From: Dysgonamonadaceae bacterium | GTDB lineage: Bacteria > Bacteroidota > Bacteroidia > Bacteroidales > Azobacteroidaceae | Reading direction: 5' to 3' | NCBI GenBank assembly: GCA_031269685.1 | Contig: JAISYU010000075.1 | Coordinates: 1 to 64,000 of the forward strand | Length of the DNA: 64,000 nucleotides | In this document: positions 1 to 10,344 of the stretch, piece after piece | Layout of the letters: every line of letters starts with the position of its first letter | How positions within the stretch are numbered: the first letter of the stretch is position 1 | Notes under the pieces: model-generated | What the model was told of the DNA's origin: nothing | The model's database searches: none | What the model saw: the letters and a program-made list of their open reading frames with translations, nothing else | Translations under genes and position numbers: made by a program

Positions 1-255
1 TATCTTTTGCTCTAACTCCAAAATTTTCTGATCTTTACTCTTAGGCATATTACTGGGAGTTTGGTTTTCCCAGTCAAAGGTACCAAATTTTCTAAGCCAA
101 CGGATTATTGTCGCATTTCCTTGGATGCCATACTTTTTTTGAGCGGATGTAACAGAGATCTCTCCTCGCTCAATCTCTGACACAACTGACAGTTTTAAGG
201 GTAAACTGTAATCCTTTTGCGTACGCTTTACATACTGATTCTTAAAGCCTTCCAT
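1..255 (-). CDS. IS3-type transposase OrfA / helix-turn-helix protein (partial, runs off left edge)
   Basis: Reverse-strand translation MEGFKNQYVKRTQKDYSLPLKLSVVSEIERGEISVTSAQKKYGIQGNATIIRWLRKFGTFDWENQ..., typical of transposase helper HTH proteins; start codon 253-255. Confidence 0.75.
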   Translation of the reverse strand, partial: MEGFKNQYVKRTQKDYSLPLKLSVVSEIERGEISVTSAQKKYGIQGNATIIRWLRKFGTFDWENQTPSNMPKSKDQKILELEQKI

Positions 256-310
256 AATTTTACTTTTTTTGTGTAACGCTATGTTAGGACCAGACATATC
301 TAAAATAAAA

Positions 311-338
311 AGGGACTTACAGGAAAATGTAAGTCCCT
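311..338 (-). terminator. Rho-independent terminator downstream of tRNA-Pro
   Basis: 10-bp perfect stem AGGGACTTAC...GTAAGTCCCT, followed on the minus strand by TTTTTATTTT. Confidence 0.8.
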
Positions 339-351
339 CTCTTTCAGCCGT

Positions 352-425
352 CGGGGTGAGACGATTCGAACGTCCGACCACGCGCCCCCCAGACGCGTAC
401 TCTAACCGGGCTGAGCTACACCCCG
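352..425 (-). tRNA. tRNA-Pro(GGG)
   Basis: Cloverleaf on minus strand: CGGGGTG acceptor, anticodon arm CGCGT-CTGGGGG-GCGCG (anticodon GGG), T-arm with TTCGAAT, 3' CACCCCG. Confidence 0.92.
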
Positions 426-443
426 AAACTCCGTTTGAAGTTG

Positions 444-451
444 CAAAGGTA
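444..451 (-). promoter_or_regulatory. Bacteroidetes -7 box (TACCTTTG) for tRNA-Pro
   Basis: CAAAGGTA on + strand upstream of the tRNA. Confidence 0.6.
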
Positions 452-531
452 AGCATTTTTTTTTATTCTGCAAATTTTTGCTTTGGATATATTGTTTTTT
501 TACGTAATTTTGCCGACTAATTCAAAAATTT

Positions 532-2214
532 ATGGCAGACGATAAAAAAATAATATTTTCAATGGTGGGAATTAGTAAAATATTTCCTCCTCATAAACAG
601 GTTCTTAAAGATATTTATCTTTCGTTTTACTATGGAGCGAAAATAGGTATAATCGGTTTGAATGGATCCGGTAAGTCTACATTGCTGAAAATTATAGCCG
701 GAGAAGAAAAAGAATATAAGGGAGAAGTGGTATTTTCACCTGGATATTCGGTTGGTTATCTCGAGCAGGATCCAAAACTCGACGATTCGAAAACAGTGAG
801 AGAAATAGTTCAGGAAGGTGTTCAGGAAATTATAGACATACTTAAAGAATACGAAGCGATAAATGAAAAATTCGGATTGCCGGAATACTATGAAGATGAA
901 GGTAAAATGAACCAATTATTCACTCGTCAGGCAGAACTGCAGGATAAAATCGACGCTACCGACGCATGGAACATTGACAGTCGCCTGGATCGAGCTATGG
1001 ACGCTTTACGTTGTCCACTGGAGGATCAACTTGTAGGAACGCTGTCGGGAGGAGAACGTCGCCGCATTGCTTTGTGCCGTCTTTTATTGCAACAGCCTGA
1101 TATTTTACTGCTTGACGAACCGACTAATCATCTTGATGCCGAATCTATCGACTGGCTCGAGCAGTATCTTCAACAATATGAAGGGACTGTTATATGCATC
1201 ACGCACGACCGTTATTTTCTGGATCACGTTGCCGGTTGGATTCTTGAATTAGACAGGGGAGAGGGTATCCCCTGGAAAGGAAATTATACATCATGGCTTG
1301 AACAAAAGACAGCCCGTATGTCACAGGAAGAGAAGCAAGCAAGTAAACGCCGCAAAACGCTTGAACGGGAACTCGAATGGGTACGTATGGCACCCAAAGC
1401 CCGCCAGGCAAAAGGTAAAGCGCGTCTGAATTCTTATGAACAATTACTCAACGAAGATATTAGAGAGAGGGAGGAAAAATTGGAAATTTTCATTCCCAAC
1501 GGTTCACGGTTGGGAAATAAAGTTATAGAATCGGTAAACGTATCAAAGGCTTACGGTAACAGGTTGCTATACGAGAATCTGAATTTCATGCTACCACCAA
1601 ACGGTATCGTGGGCGTAATAGGTCCTAACGGGGTTGGCAAAACCACGCTCTTTCGTCTAATCATGGGCTTGGAGAAGGCTGACAAAGGCACGTTTGAAGT
1701 AGGTGAGACGGTAAAGATCGGTTATGTTGATCAGAGTCATGTGGAAATTGATACGGAAAAAACAGTATTTCAGGTAGTTTCAGGTGGAACGGAGTTTATA
1801 CGTATTGGAGGACGGGAAATTAATTCTCGCGCCTATCTCGGACGGTTCAATTTTACGGGTGCCGATCAGGAAAAGAAATGTGGTATATTGTCTGGTGGAG
1901 AGCGAAACCGTCTGCATCTTGCGCTTACTTTGAAATCGGAAGCAAATGTGTTATTGCTTGATGAGCCGACCAACGACATAGACGTTAATACTTTACGCGC
2001 TCTTGAAGAAGGTCTTGAGAACTTTGCTGGTTGCGCGGTAGTTATTTCTCACGACCGTTGGTTTCTTGATAGAATTTGTACGCACATCCTTGCTTTTGAA
2101 GGCAATTCGGAAGTATTTTTCTTTGAGGGTTCTTATTCGGAATATGAAGAGAACAAAAAGATGAGATTAGGCAACGTAGAACCTAGAAGGATAAAATACA
2201 GAAAGTTGGTATAG
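532..2214 (+). CDS. ettA: Energy-dependent translational throttle protein EttA (ABC-F ATPase)
   Basis: Two ABC cassettes: GLNGSGKST/LSGGERRRIALCRLLLQQPDILLLDEPTNHLD and GPNGVGKTT/LSGGERNRLHLALTLKSEANVLLLDEPTNDID. Confidence 0.93.
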   Translation: MADDKKIIFSMVGISKIFPPHKQVLKDIYLSFYYGAKIGIIGLNGSGKSTLLKIIAGEEKEYKGEVVFSPGYSVGYLEQDPKLDDSKTVREIVQEGVQEIIDILKEYEAINEKFGLPEYYEDEGKMNQLFTRQAELQDKIDATDAWNIDSRLDRAMDALRCPLEDQLVGTLSGGERRRIALCRLLLQQPDILLLDEPTNHLDAESIDWLEQYLQQYEGTVICITHDRYFLDHVAGWILELDRGEGIPWKGNYTSWLEQKTARMSQEEKQASKRRKTLERELEWVRMAPKARQAKGKARLNSYEQLLNEDIREREEKLEIFIPNGSRLGNKVIESVNVSKAYGNRLLYENLNFMLPPNGIVGVIGPNGVGKTTLFRLIMGLEKADKGTFEVGETVKIGYVDQSHVEIDTEKTVFQVVSGGTEFIRIGGREINSRAYLGRFNFTGADQEKKCGILSGGERNRLHLALTLKSEANVLLLDEPTNDIDVNTLRALEEGLENFAGCAVVISHDRWFLDRICTHILAFEGNSEVFFFEGSYSEYEENKKMRLGNVEPRRIKYRKLV

Positions 2215-2279
2215 CTAACTTATTTTTGCTTTTATCTGTAAATAAATATATAACTCGCTATAAACCTGTAATTAAAAAG

Positions 2280-4637
2280 ATGGCAGTTTGTTTAGTTAAT
2301 ATTGCCGCCATTGTGGTTTTATTTTCAGGTATTGAGCCTGTTTTTGCCCAGAAGAAGATGGATTCAGGATATGTGCTTGATACGGTGATGGAAATGGAAA
2401 CCGTTACAGTATTACCTAAAAAATTACGCTATTCGCGACGTAACAATCCAGCTGTTGATATTATCAAAAAAGTTATTGAAAACAAAAAACGAAATAGTAT
2501 TCAAACTATAGACAGATATAAGGTTAACGTTTATGAGAAACTTGTTTTTTCGGTTGATTATTCTGAAAAAGATCCACTGTTGCGGTATATGCCCGTTATA
2601 GCTGCTCACTCCGATACTTCGGAACTGACAGGCAACCGTATCATAAACATATCCATTCGCGAAATGCTTGCTGACTGCTATTACCGCCGGCAACCTCACA
2701 CAGAACGAACCCTTGTTCGCTCTATACGTCATGAAGGGTTTGACCGCACTTTCGATGTTGACGAAACTCTGACTCAAAATATTCAGGAAATTCTGCGTGA
2801 AGTGGATATTACCGATGATGATATTCCTCTTATGCTAAACCGTTTCGTTAGCCCTCTATCATCACTGTTGGCGGTGGAATATTATCACTTTTTCCTTTCT
2901 GATACGACGCAAATTGAGGGGGATACCTGTGTTTGCATTGCGTTTGTACCTTCTAATCCTCAGAGTTATGGCTTCATCGGACATCTATATATTGTCCTTG
3001 ACGGTTCTTATGCTGTTCGCAAGGTGGTAATGAACACCTCTCGCAACATTAATCTCAACTGGGTTGATCGAGTACGTATAGGGCAGACTTTTATCCGTTT
3101 GCCCGGTGGGGATCTTGCACCGCGCGAATCTCAGGTTTTGGTTAGTTTTCATCCTATGAAAGGCGCACCAAAACTGTATGCCAACAAATGCAGACATTAC
3201 GGTGGTTACGATTTTGATCCGTCCGTATCCGATTCGGTTTTCAATTTGCCGGCTTCTATTGTACGTATGTCTGATTCGGAATTGCAGGACACTATTTTTT
3301 GGCAGACAAATCGTCCTGTTCCGCTGACAGATAAGGAAGCAAAGATCAGCAATTTGATGAGTGATATGAAATCGTATTCTTTGTTTAGCATAGGATTGAA
3401 AGCAATGGAAATAGTTACGCTTGATTATGTTCCGGCGCATGGTGACAGTCGTCGCAGACTTTTCGACTTTGGACCTGTTCATGCTACTATTGCACGCAAT
3501 GCTGTGGAAGGTTTTCGCATTCGTGCAGGCGGAACGACTACTGCGCTATTGCACAGACACCTGTTTGCCGGTGGTTTTGCGGCTTACGGCTTAACCGACA
3601 GGCGATGGAAATATCAGGGGCGGCTTACCTGGAGTTTCGACAGCAAAAAGTATCACGAGAATGAATTTCCTGTCAATAAGATGGTACTGTTGTATGAATA
3701 CGACATACATGTACCGGGTCATGATTTCTCTACTGCAGAAGACAATTTGTTTGCCATTCAAGCAGGCAATCGTCATACTGCTATGCAATACGTACAACGC
3801 ACAGAAATTCAGTACAGCAAGGAATGGTTAAATAACCTTTCAGTTTCATTTGCCGCAAGATATAAACGTATCTCGCCTGCCGGGACTTTGAGATTCCGGC
3901 GTTATGTTTCGGAAACGGAACTTGAATCGGTTTCTCGTATAACCACACCGGAAGTTTTCGCCGCTATACGTTTTGCTCCCGGAGAGAAACCGTATAACAG
4001 TCGCGCGGGACGTTCATCAGCCTTTAACCTGTCGAGAGATGCGATAATATTCAGGCTTTCTCACACTGTGGGGTTTAGGGGAATCCTTGGTGGAGATTAC
4101 GAGGCACATCGTACTGAGGCGAGTATAGAAAAGCGCATATGGATTTCATCATTTGGTCATATTGACGCTTTACTTAGGGGAGGGAAGGAATGGGGTAGGG
4201 TGCCGTTTCCGCTATTGATACTTCCTGCGGCGAACAATACTATAATCATTAATCACGGGCAATTTGCGATGATGTATCCTCTGGAGTTCATTTCCGATCG
4301 ATATACTTCGTTTTTCATGACATATTATATGAAGGGACTTATTTTGAACCGTATACCGTTAGTGAACAAACTAAAGTTACGCGAGGTAATATCGCTGAGT
4401 GGAATGTATGGCAGCCTTTCGGACCGCAACAATCCGAGTCGGCAGCCTTTGGGATTGTATGAGTTGCCTTTGGAAACTCGGTTTTTCGGATCCAAACCGT
4501 ACATGGAGGCAAGCGTTGGGCTTGAGAACATATTTCGTATTCTGCGAGTGGACTATTTCCGGCGGCTTAATTATTTAGATTCTCCATTGGGTGTAAAGCG
4601 GCATGGGGTACGAATTGCCTTCCGGTTTTCATTTTGA
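2280..4637 (+). CDS. DUF5686-like outer-membrane-associated protein
   Basis: Signal peptide plus YSRRNNPAVDIIKKVIENKKRN...YKVNVYEKL, characteristic of DUF5686; ATG at 2280 preferred over the TTG at 2226. Confidence 0.7.
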   Translation: MAVCLVNIAAIVVLFSGIEPVFAQKKMDSGYVLDTVMEMETVTVLPKKLRYSRRNNPAVDIIKKVIENKKRNSIQTIDRYKVNVYEKLVFSVDYSEKDPLLRYMPVIAAHSDTSELTGNRIINISIREMLADCYYRRQPHTERTLVRSIRHEGFDRTFDVDETLTQNIQEILREVDITDDDIPLMLNRFVSPLSSLLAVEYYHFFLSDTTQIEGDTCVCIAFVPSNPQSYGFIGHLYIVLDGSYAVRKVVMNTSRNINLNWVDRVRIGQTFIRLPGGDLAPRESQVLVSFHPMKGAPKLYANKCRHYGGYDFDPSVSDSVFNLPASIVRMSDSELQDTIFWQTNRPVPLTDKEAKISNLMSDMKSYSLFSIGLKAMEIVTLDYVPAHGDSRRRLFDFGPVHATIARNAVEGFRIRAGGTTTALLHRHLFAGGFAAYGLTDRRWKYQGRLTWSFDSKKYHENEFPVNKMVLLYEYDIHVPGHDFSTAEDNLFAIQAGNRHTAMQYVQRTEIQYSKEWLNNLSVSFAARYKRISPAGTLRFRRYVSETELESVSRITTPEVFAAIRFAPGEKPYNSRAGRSSAFNLSRDAIIFRLSHTVGFRGILGGDYEAHRTEASIEKRIWISSFGHIDALLRGGKEWGRVPFPLLILPAANNTIIINHGQFAMMYPLEFISDRYTSFFMTYYMKGLILNRIPLVNKLKLREVISLSGMYGSLSDRNNPSRQPLGLYELPLETRFFGSKPYMEASVGLENIFRILRVDYFRRLNYLDSPLGVKRHGVRIAFRFSF

Positions 4638-4683
4638 TTCTTTTTCAATCATACATTTTATAATAGGAAATAAGGTAAATATT

Positions 4684-7542
4684 ATGGATAATAACATAGA
4701 GACCGAATGGATTGACATTCATGGAGCGAGGGTGCACAATCTTAAGAATATAGACGTACGCATCCCGAGGAATAAGATTACGGTTATCACTGGGTTGTCG
4801 GGTTGTGGAAAATCGTCGCTGGCATTTGATACGATCTTTGCGGAAGGTCAGCGCCGGTATATAGAAACTTTTTCCTCATACGCTCGCAATTTTCTGGGGA
4901 ATCTTGAACGACCGGATGTTGACAAGATAACGGGATTAAGTCCGGTTATTGCGATAGAGCAAAAGACCACTAACCGGAGTCCTCGTTCCACAGTTGGTAC
5001 TACCACTGAGATCTACGACTTTTTCCGGTTACTTTACGCACGTGCAGGTGAAGCATACTCTTACCTTTCTGGCGAAAAGATGGTGAAATATACGGAAGAG
5101 CAGATCATTGCGCTTATATTAGAACGTTATGTCGGGCGAAAGATTTACCTGCTTGCCCCTGTTGTAAGGAGTCGTAAGGGTCATTACAAGGAACTTTTTG
5201 ATCAACTTCGCAGGAAGGGATTCTTGAATGTCCGTGTTGACGGTGAACTTCGTGAGATCATTCCCGGTATGAAATTGGACCGTTACAGGAACCACTCTGT
5301 GGAGGTATTAATAGACAAGTTACTGATTCGCCCACAGGATGAGAATCGTATCAAACAGAGTATCCACACTGCCATACTGCATGGCGACGGCTTGGTTATG
5401 GTTTTTGACTGTGAGACAGAGGAAATCAGGCACTTCAGTCGCAGGATGATGTGTCCTGTAACGGGATTGGCGTACAGCGAACCTGCTCCGAATAACTTCT
5501 CCTTTAACTCTCCTCAGGGAGCCTGCCGGAAATGCAAGGGGCTTGGGTATGTTAACCGCATAGATATTCGGAAGATCATTCCCGACCCTACTTTGAGTAT
5601 TTATGATGGTGGGATTGTTCCGTTGGGCAAGTACCGCGACATACTTATTTTCTGGCAGATAGAAGCCATACTTAAGAAGCATGAAACAGATTTAAGGGTT
5701 CCTATTTCGGGAATACCGGAAGAGGCGTTAGATGAAATACTGAACGGTACCGAAGATCGCTTAGAGATAAGTAATGATTTGCTTAAAGCGTCCAATTATT
5801 TCCTTACATTCGAGGGAGTTTGCAAATACATTACCATGCAGCAAGAGCATGATGCGTCGGCATCGGCTCAGAAGTGGGCTGGTCAATTCATTCGCACGTT
5901 GACCTGTCCCGACTGTAACGGGCAGCGATTGAACCGTGAGGCATTACATTACCTCTTTGGAGGAAAGAACATATCGGAAATATCCGACATGGACATCTCC
6001 GATCTTTATGAATGGGTTTGTTCTGTTGAGGGCGATCTCACGGACAAGCAGAGAGCCATTTCGGAAGAGATACTGAAAGAGATACGCACTCGGTTGTACT
6101 TTCTCATAGATGTTGGGTTGGACTATTTGTCACTGAGCCGTTCATCTACGAGTCTTTCGGGCGGCGAAAGTCAGAGGATAAGGCTTGCGACTCAGATTGG
6201 TTCGCAGTTAGTGAATGTACTGTACATACTTGACGAGCCAAGTATTGGGCTTCACCAGCGCGACAATCACCGTCTGATTACCACATTGCGAAGGCTGTGT
6301 GATATGGGGAATACGATAATCGTTGTCGAGCATGATAAGGATATGATGTTAAGCGCCGACTATATTGTGGACATGGGACCGGGTGCTGGTCTTGGCGGAG
6401 GCGAGGTATTATTTTCGGGCACACCTTTTCAGATAGGGGAATCGGATACCCTTACCGCGCTATATCTCAGCGGTAAAAAGAGTATTGATCCGCCGGTTAC
6501 GCGACGCAGGGGTAACGGCAAGCAAATAGTTCTCAGCGGTGTAACCGGCAACAATCTTAAGGATGTCACGGCTCATTTCCCGTTAGGTATGTTCATCTGT
6601 GTTACGGGCGTTTCCGGCAGCGGCAAATCGACTCTTGTCAACGACACTCTCCAGCCCATTATCAGCCGGAAACTCTATCGTTCCATTGAGGATCCCTTAC
6701 CTTACCGCAATATTGACGGCATCAAATGTATAGACAAGATTGTCAATGTTGATCAGTCGCCTATTGGTCGCACTTCCCGTTCCAATCCCGCCACTTATAC
6801 CGGCATCTTCTCCGAGATCAGGGATTTGTTTGCCTGTTTGCCCGAATCTAAGGCACGCGGCTACAAGTCCAGCAGGTTTTCTTTCAACGTCAGGAGTGGT
6901 TCTTGCGAGTCATGCGGAGGGAATGGCTATAAGTCGATTGACATGAGTTTTTTGCCGGACGTGACGGTTCCATGCGAAGTATGCCTCGGCAAACGGTACA
7001 ATCGGGAGACGCTTGAGGTACGTTATCGAGGGAAATCCATTGCCGATATACTTGATATGACTGTTGATACTGCGGTACGCTTTTTTGAAGGCATCCCCGG
7101 CATACAAAATAAGATCAAAGTCATGCAGGAAGTTGGCATGGGATATGTTAAGCTTGGGCAGTATGCGACTACTCTTTCCGGTGGTGAGAGCCAGCGTGTG
7201 AAACTTGCGACCGAACTCTCGAAGATCAACACCGGCAATACGCTTTATATACTTGACGAACCTACTACCGGCTTACATTTCGACGACATCAAGACTTTGT
7301 TGGGGGTTATCAACCGCATTGTTGACCAGGGAAACACGATGATAGTGATAGAACATAATATCGAAGTCATCAAATGCGCCGATTACATAATAGAAATGGG
7401 ACCGGGAGGCGGTCGGTACGGCGGGGAGATATTGTATGAAGGCTCGCCTGAAGACCTTGTGAAGTCGGGGATAGGCTATACCGCCGAATACCTTAGCCGG
7501 GAACTTCGGGGGGAGGGTCAAGAACTGGGGGCGAAGGGTTAA
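4684..7542 (+). CDS. uvrA: Excinuclease ABC subunit UvrA
   Basis: [51 protein letters not shown]; zinc-binding CxxC motifs; [20 protein letters not shown] at 4684. Confidence 0.97.
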   Translation: MDNNIETEWIDIHGARVHNLKNIDVRIPRNKITVITGLSGCGKSSLAFDTIFAEGQRRYIETFSSYARNFLGNLERPDVDKITGLSPVIAIEQKTTNRSPRSTVGTTTEIYDFFRLLYARAGEAYSYLSGEKMVKYTEEQIIALILERYVGRKIYLLAPVVRSRKGHYKELFDQLRRKGFLNVRVDGELREIIPGMKLDRYRNHSVEVLIDKLLIRPQDENRIKQSIHTAILHGDGLVMVFDCETEEIRHFSRRMMCPVTGLAYSEPAPNNFSFNSPQGACRKCKGLGYVNRIDIRKIIPDPTLSIYDGGIVPLGKYRDILIFWQIEAILKKHETDLRVPISGIPEEALDEILNGTEDRLEISNDLLKASNYFLTFEGVCKYITMQQEHDASASAQKWAGQFIRTLTCPDCNGQRLNREALHYLFGGKNISEISDMDISDLYEWVCSVEGDLTDKQRAISEEILKEIRTRLYFLIDVGLDYLSLSRSSTSLSGGESQRIRLATQIGSQLVNVLYILDEPSIGLHQRDNHRLITTLRRLCDMGNTIIVVEHDKDMMLSADYIVDMGPGAGLGGGEVLFSGTPFQIGESDTLTALYLSGKKSIDPPVTRRRGNGKQIVLSGVTGNNLKDVTAHFPLGMFICVTGVSGSGKSTLVNDTLQPIISRKLYRSIEDPLPYRNIDGIKCIDKIVNVDQSPIGRTSRSNPATYTGIFSEIRDLFACLPESKARGYKSSRFSFNVRSGSCESCGGNGYKSIDMSFLPDVTVPCEVCLGKRYNRETLEVRYRGKSIADILDMTVDTAVRFFEGIPGIQNKIKVMQEVGMGYVKLGQYATTLSGGESQRVKLATELSKINTGNTLYILDEPTTGLHFDDIKTLLGVINRIVDQGNTMIVIEHNIEVIKCADYIIEMGPGGGRYGGEILYEGSPEDLVKSGIGYTAEYLSRELRGEGQELGAKG

Positions 7543-7552
7543 GACTTATGAC

Positions 7553-7874
7553 CCTGTAATACATTGCCGCCGAACGCCAGCATACATTGTCAACGCAAGC
7601 CAACATACAGATTCACAGGGTTCTGGCATACATTGTCATTGTAAGCCAGCATACATTGTCATTGTAAGCCAGCATACATTGTCATTGTAAGCCAGCATAC
7701 ATTGCCGTTGTAAGCCAGCATACATTGTCGTTGTAAGCCAGCATACATTGTCGTTGTAAGCCAGCATACATTGTCATTGTAAGCCAGCATACATTGCCGT
7801 TGTAAGCCGGCATACATTGTCGTTGCATACCGGCGCACGTTGTCTTCCCATGCCGGCATAATATATCGTCTAAT
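7553..7874. repeat. 23-bp tandem repeat array (about 14 units)
   Basis: Consensus GCCAGCATACATTGTCGTTGTAA; units start at 7553+23n through 7852, in strict register; edges degenerate. Confidence 0.95.
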
Positions 7875-7914
7875 GCCTGCATAAGAAACTCCCTTAACTC
7901 TTCACTCTTAGTTC

Positions 7915-9393
7915 TTATCCCCTGTTGTAACTGTAGTTTGGCGATTCCTGTGTGACGGTTACGTCATGCGGGTGGCTTTCTTCCACGCCGGCGTTGGTTA
8001 TTCTTGTGAATTTGGCGTTGTGCAGTTCTCGTATGTTTTTTGCTCCGCAATAGCCCATTCCTGCACGGAGTCCGCCGACTAATTGGTATATTACTTCATA
8101 GAGGGTGCCTTTATATGGAACGCGGGCAACGATCCCTTCCGGCACTAATTTCTTTATGTCGTCTTCCACGTCTTGGAAGTAGCGATCTTTTGAGCCTTTC
8201 TGCATTGCTTCCAGCGAACCCATACCGCGGTATGATTTAAATTTGCGTCCGTTGTATATAATGGTCTCGCCCGGTGATTCTTCGACTCCTGCCAGCATCG
8301 ATCCCATCATTACGGACGATCCACCGGCGGCTAATGCTTTTACTATGTCGCCGGAATATCTCAATCCGCCGTCGGCTATTACGGGTATGCCGGTACCGGA
8401 TAGTGCTTTGGAGGCTTCATATATCGCTGACAACTGGGGCACTCCTACTCCGGCAATTATTCTTGTTGTGCATATTGAGCCCGGTCCGATTCCTGCTTTT
8501 ACGGCGTCTGCGCCGGCATCGGCAAGTTGTTTTGCAGCCTCTGCCGTTGCTATGTTACCGACTACAATATCTACATTACCGAAGCGCTTCTTGGCTTCTT
8601 TCAATGTTTCTATCACGCCTTGCGAGTGCCCGTGAGCGGTATCGATTACTATCGCATCCACATCGTTTTCGACTAACGCGGCAATGCGATCATAGACATC
8701 TGGGGTAACTCCTACGCCGGCTGCTACCCGTAGTCTTCCGCTTGAATCTTTGCAGGCTGCCGGTTTGTCTTTTGCTTTTGTTATATCTTTGTATGTGATC
8801 AGTCCTATCAGTTTCCCGGCTTCGTCAACGACGGGCAATTTCTCTATTCTGTACTCTTGCAATATATCGGCAGCGGCTTCAAGGTTGGTAGACTGGTCGG
8901 TGGTTATGAGTTTCTTGCAAGTCATGATCTCATCGACCGGCATGTTCATATTTTTCTGGAAGCGCAGGTCACGATTGGTAACGATCCCCACTAAGTAGTT
9001 GTTTTCATCGACTACCGGTATCCCGCCGATCTTGTATTCAGCCATTAATGCGAGAGCTTCGCCGACGGTTTTCCCACGTTTTATGCTGACGGGGTTTGAT
9101 ATCATGCCGTTTTCTGCGCGTTTGACGGAGCGCACTTGTTTGGCTTGTTCTTCGATCGTGATATTTTTGTGAATGACGCCGATACCGCCTTCGCGTGCGA
9201 TTGCTATTGCGAGTCTTGCGTCGGTTACAGTGTCCATGGCAGCGGAAACCATTGGAATATTGAGAGTGATGTTACGTGAAAACCGCGTTGTGAGATTTAC
9301 ATTGCGCGGTAGTACTTCGGAGTATGCGGGAATTAACAGTACATCATCGAAAGTTAACCCGTCCATTACGACTTTCTCAGCAATAAATGACAT
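7915..9393 (-). CDS. guaB: Inosine-5'-monophosphate dehydrogenase
   Basis: LTFDDVLLIPAYSEVLP, CBS domains, GIGPGSICTTRIIAGVGVPQ active-site loop. Confidence 0.97.
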   Translation of the reverse strand: MSFIAEKVVMDGLTFDDVLLIPAYSEVLPRNVNLTTRFSRNITLNIPMVSAAMDTVTDARLAIAIAREGGIGVIHKNITIEEQAKQVRSVKRAENGMISNPVSIKRGKTVGEALALMAEYKIGGIPVVDENNYLVGIVTNRDLRFQKNMNMPVDEIMTCKKLITTDQSTNLEAAADILQEYRIEKLPVVDEAGKLIGLITYKDITKAKDKPAACKDSSGRLRVAAGVGVTPDVYDRIAALVENDVDAIVIDTAHGHSQGVIETLKEAKKRFGNVDIVVGNIATAEAAKQLADAGADAVKAGIGPGSICTTRIIAGVGVPQLSAIYEASKALSGTGIPVIADGGLRYSGDIVKALAAGGSSVMMGSMLAGVEESPGETIIYNGRKFKSYRGMGSLEAMQKGSKDRYFQDVEDDIKKLVPEGIVARVPYKGTLYEVIYQLVGGLRAGMGYCGAKNIRELHNAKFTRITNAGVEESHPHDVTVTQESPNYSYNRG

Positions 9394-9416
9394 ATATATT
9401 TGTATTTTATTGCCTG

Positions 9417-9424
9417 CAAATGTA
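9417..9424 (-). promoter_or_regulatory. -7 box TACATTTG upstream of guaB
   Basis: CAAATGTA on + strand just upstream of the guaB start. Confidence 0.5.
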
Positions 9425-9483
9425 ACACTTTTTTTTCAGATAAGAGTTATAGATTGCATAAAAAACATGTTTTCCGGTATTTT

Positions 9484-10344
9484 TCAGTTCAGGGGTATAT
9501 GTTTCAGTGCTTTTTGTTTATTGATAAATTCTTCGGCTTTGTTGATGGTTTCTTTGTTGAAGAATGTTTCGGCGAACTTTTCCCAGATATATTCTATTGC
9601 TTTTGTTGAGGGGTGGACGAGGGAGTCGTCGTAAAAGCGATAATCTCTCAGGTCATCCATTAGTATTTCGTATGAGGGGAAGTAGTTACAGTTGGGGAAG
9701 TTATTAATTATTTCGTTTACGGCGAGTAACATTATTGATTTGCTCAGTTGGTTTTCGTGGAATCCGTCACGGAAATGTCTTACGGGGCTTATTGAGAAAA
9801 TTATTTTGAGATTTTCATTAATTTCCTGTAATTTTTTTATCACTACCGTCCAATTTTCCACAATTTCTTTGACATTTAATCTTGTTCTGATGAACATTTT
9901 TTCCGGCATCTTGTGACAATTTGCAACTATTTCGCCTGTTTTTTGAAATCGGTAAACGTATGCTGTACCGAAGGTGATTAAAATTACGGTTGCCTGACGG
10001 ATAAAATCGGAGGATTCGTTAAGTTTTGAGTTTATCTTGTTTAATGTTGCGTCGCGATTTGTGTCTGAGAACCGGCTATGATGTGATGCGCTGTGGTAGA
10101 TGCCTTCATAGAGAAATATCTCGTCATTTGTATATTGTTTCTCTTCAATTATTTCGGTTATTGACTTTGCTATGGTCGAGGGGTTATAAATTATTCCAAA
10201 TGGGTTAACGTCTGTGATAAAACCGGTGTCATTTAGTTTCTTTGCGATGTTTTCTGCGAAGCAGGAGCCGATTATTTGTATCTTATCTTTGTGATTTATT
10301 TGAAATCCCGCGGGATTTATCTTTATTTCCGTTCTAAATTTCAT
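9484..10344 (-). CDS. GSCFA domain-containing protein
   Basis: MKFRTEIKINPAGFQINHKDKIQIIGSCFAENIAKKLNDTGF; internal start at 10344 preferred. Confidence 0.88.
   Translation of the reverse strand: MKFRTEIKINPAGFQINHKDKIQIIGSCFAENIAKKLNDTGFITDVNPFGIIYNPSTIAKSITEIIEEKQYTNDEIFLYEGIYHSASHHSRFSDTNRDATLNKINSKLNESSDFIRQATVILITFGTAYVYRFQKTGEIVANCHKMPEKMFIRTRLNVKEIVENWTVVIKKLQEINENLKIIFSISPVRHFRDGFHENQLSKSIMLLAVNEIINNFPNCNYFPSYEILMDDLRDYRFYDDSLVHPSTKAIEYIWEKFAETFFNKETINKAEEFINKQKALKHIPLN

Noticed and set aside
269-520. 83-aa ORF on + strand
   Set aside because: Runs antisense through the tRNA-Pro gene and its terminator.
7659-7882. Two 66-aa minus-strand ORFs
   Set aside because: Same 23-bp repeat read with a one-unit offset (69 bp = 3 units = 23 codons); not independent genes.
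8243-8708. Long antisense ORFs inside guaB
   Set aside because: Fully within a clear guaB CDS; typical shadow ORFs. The same applies to antisense ORFs in uvrA, xylA, tkt and the helicase genes.
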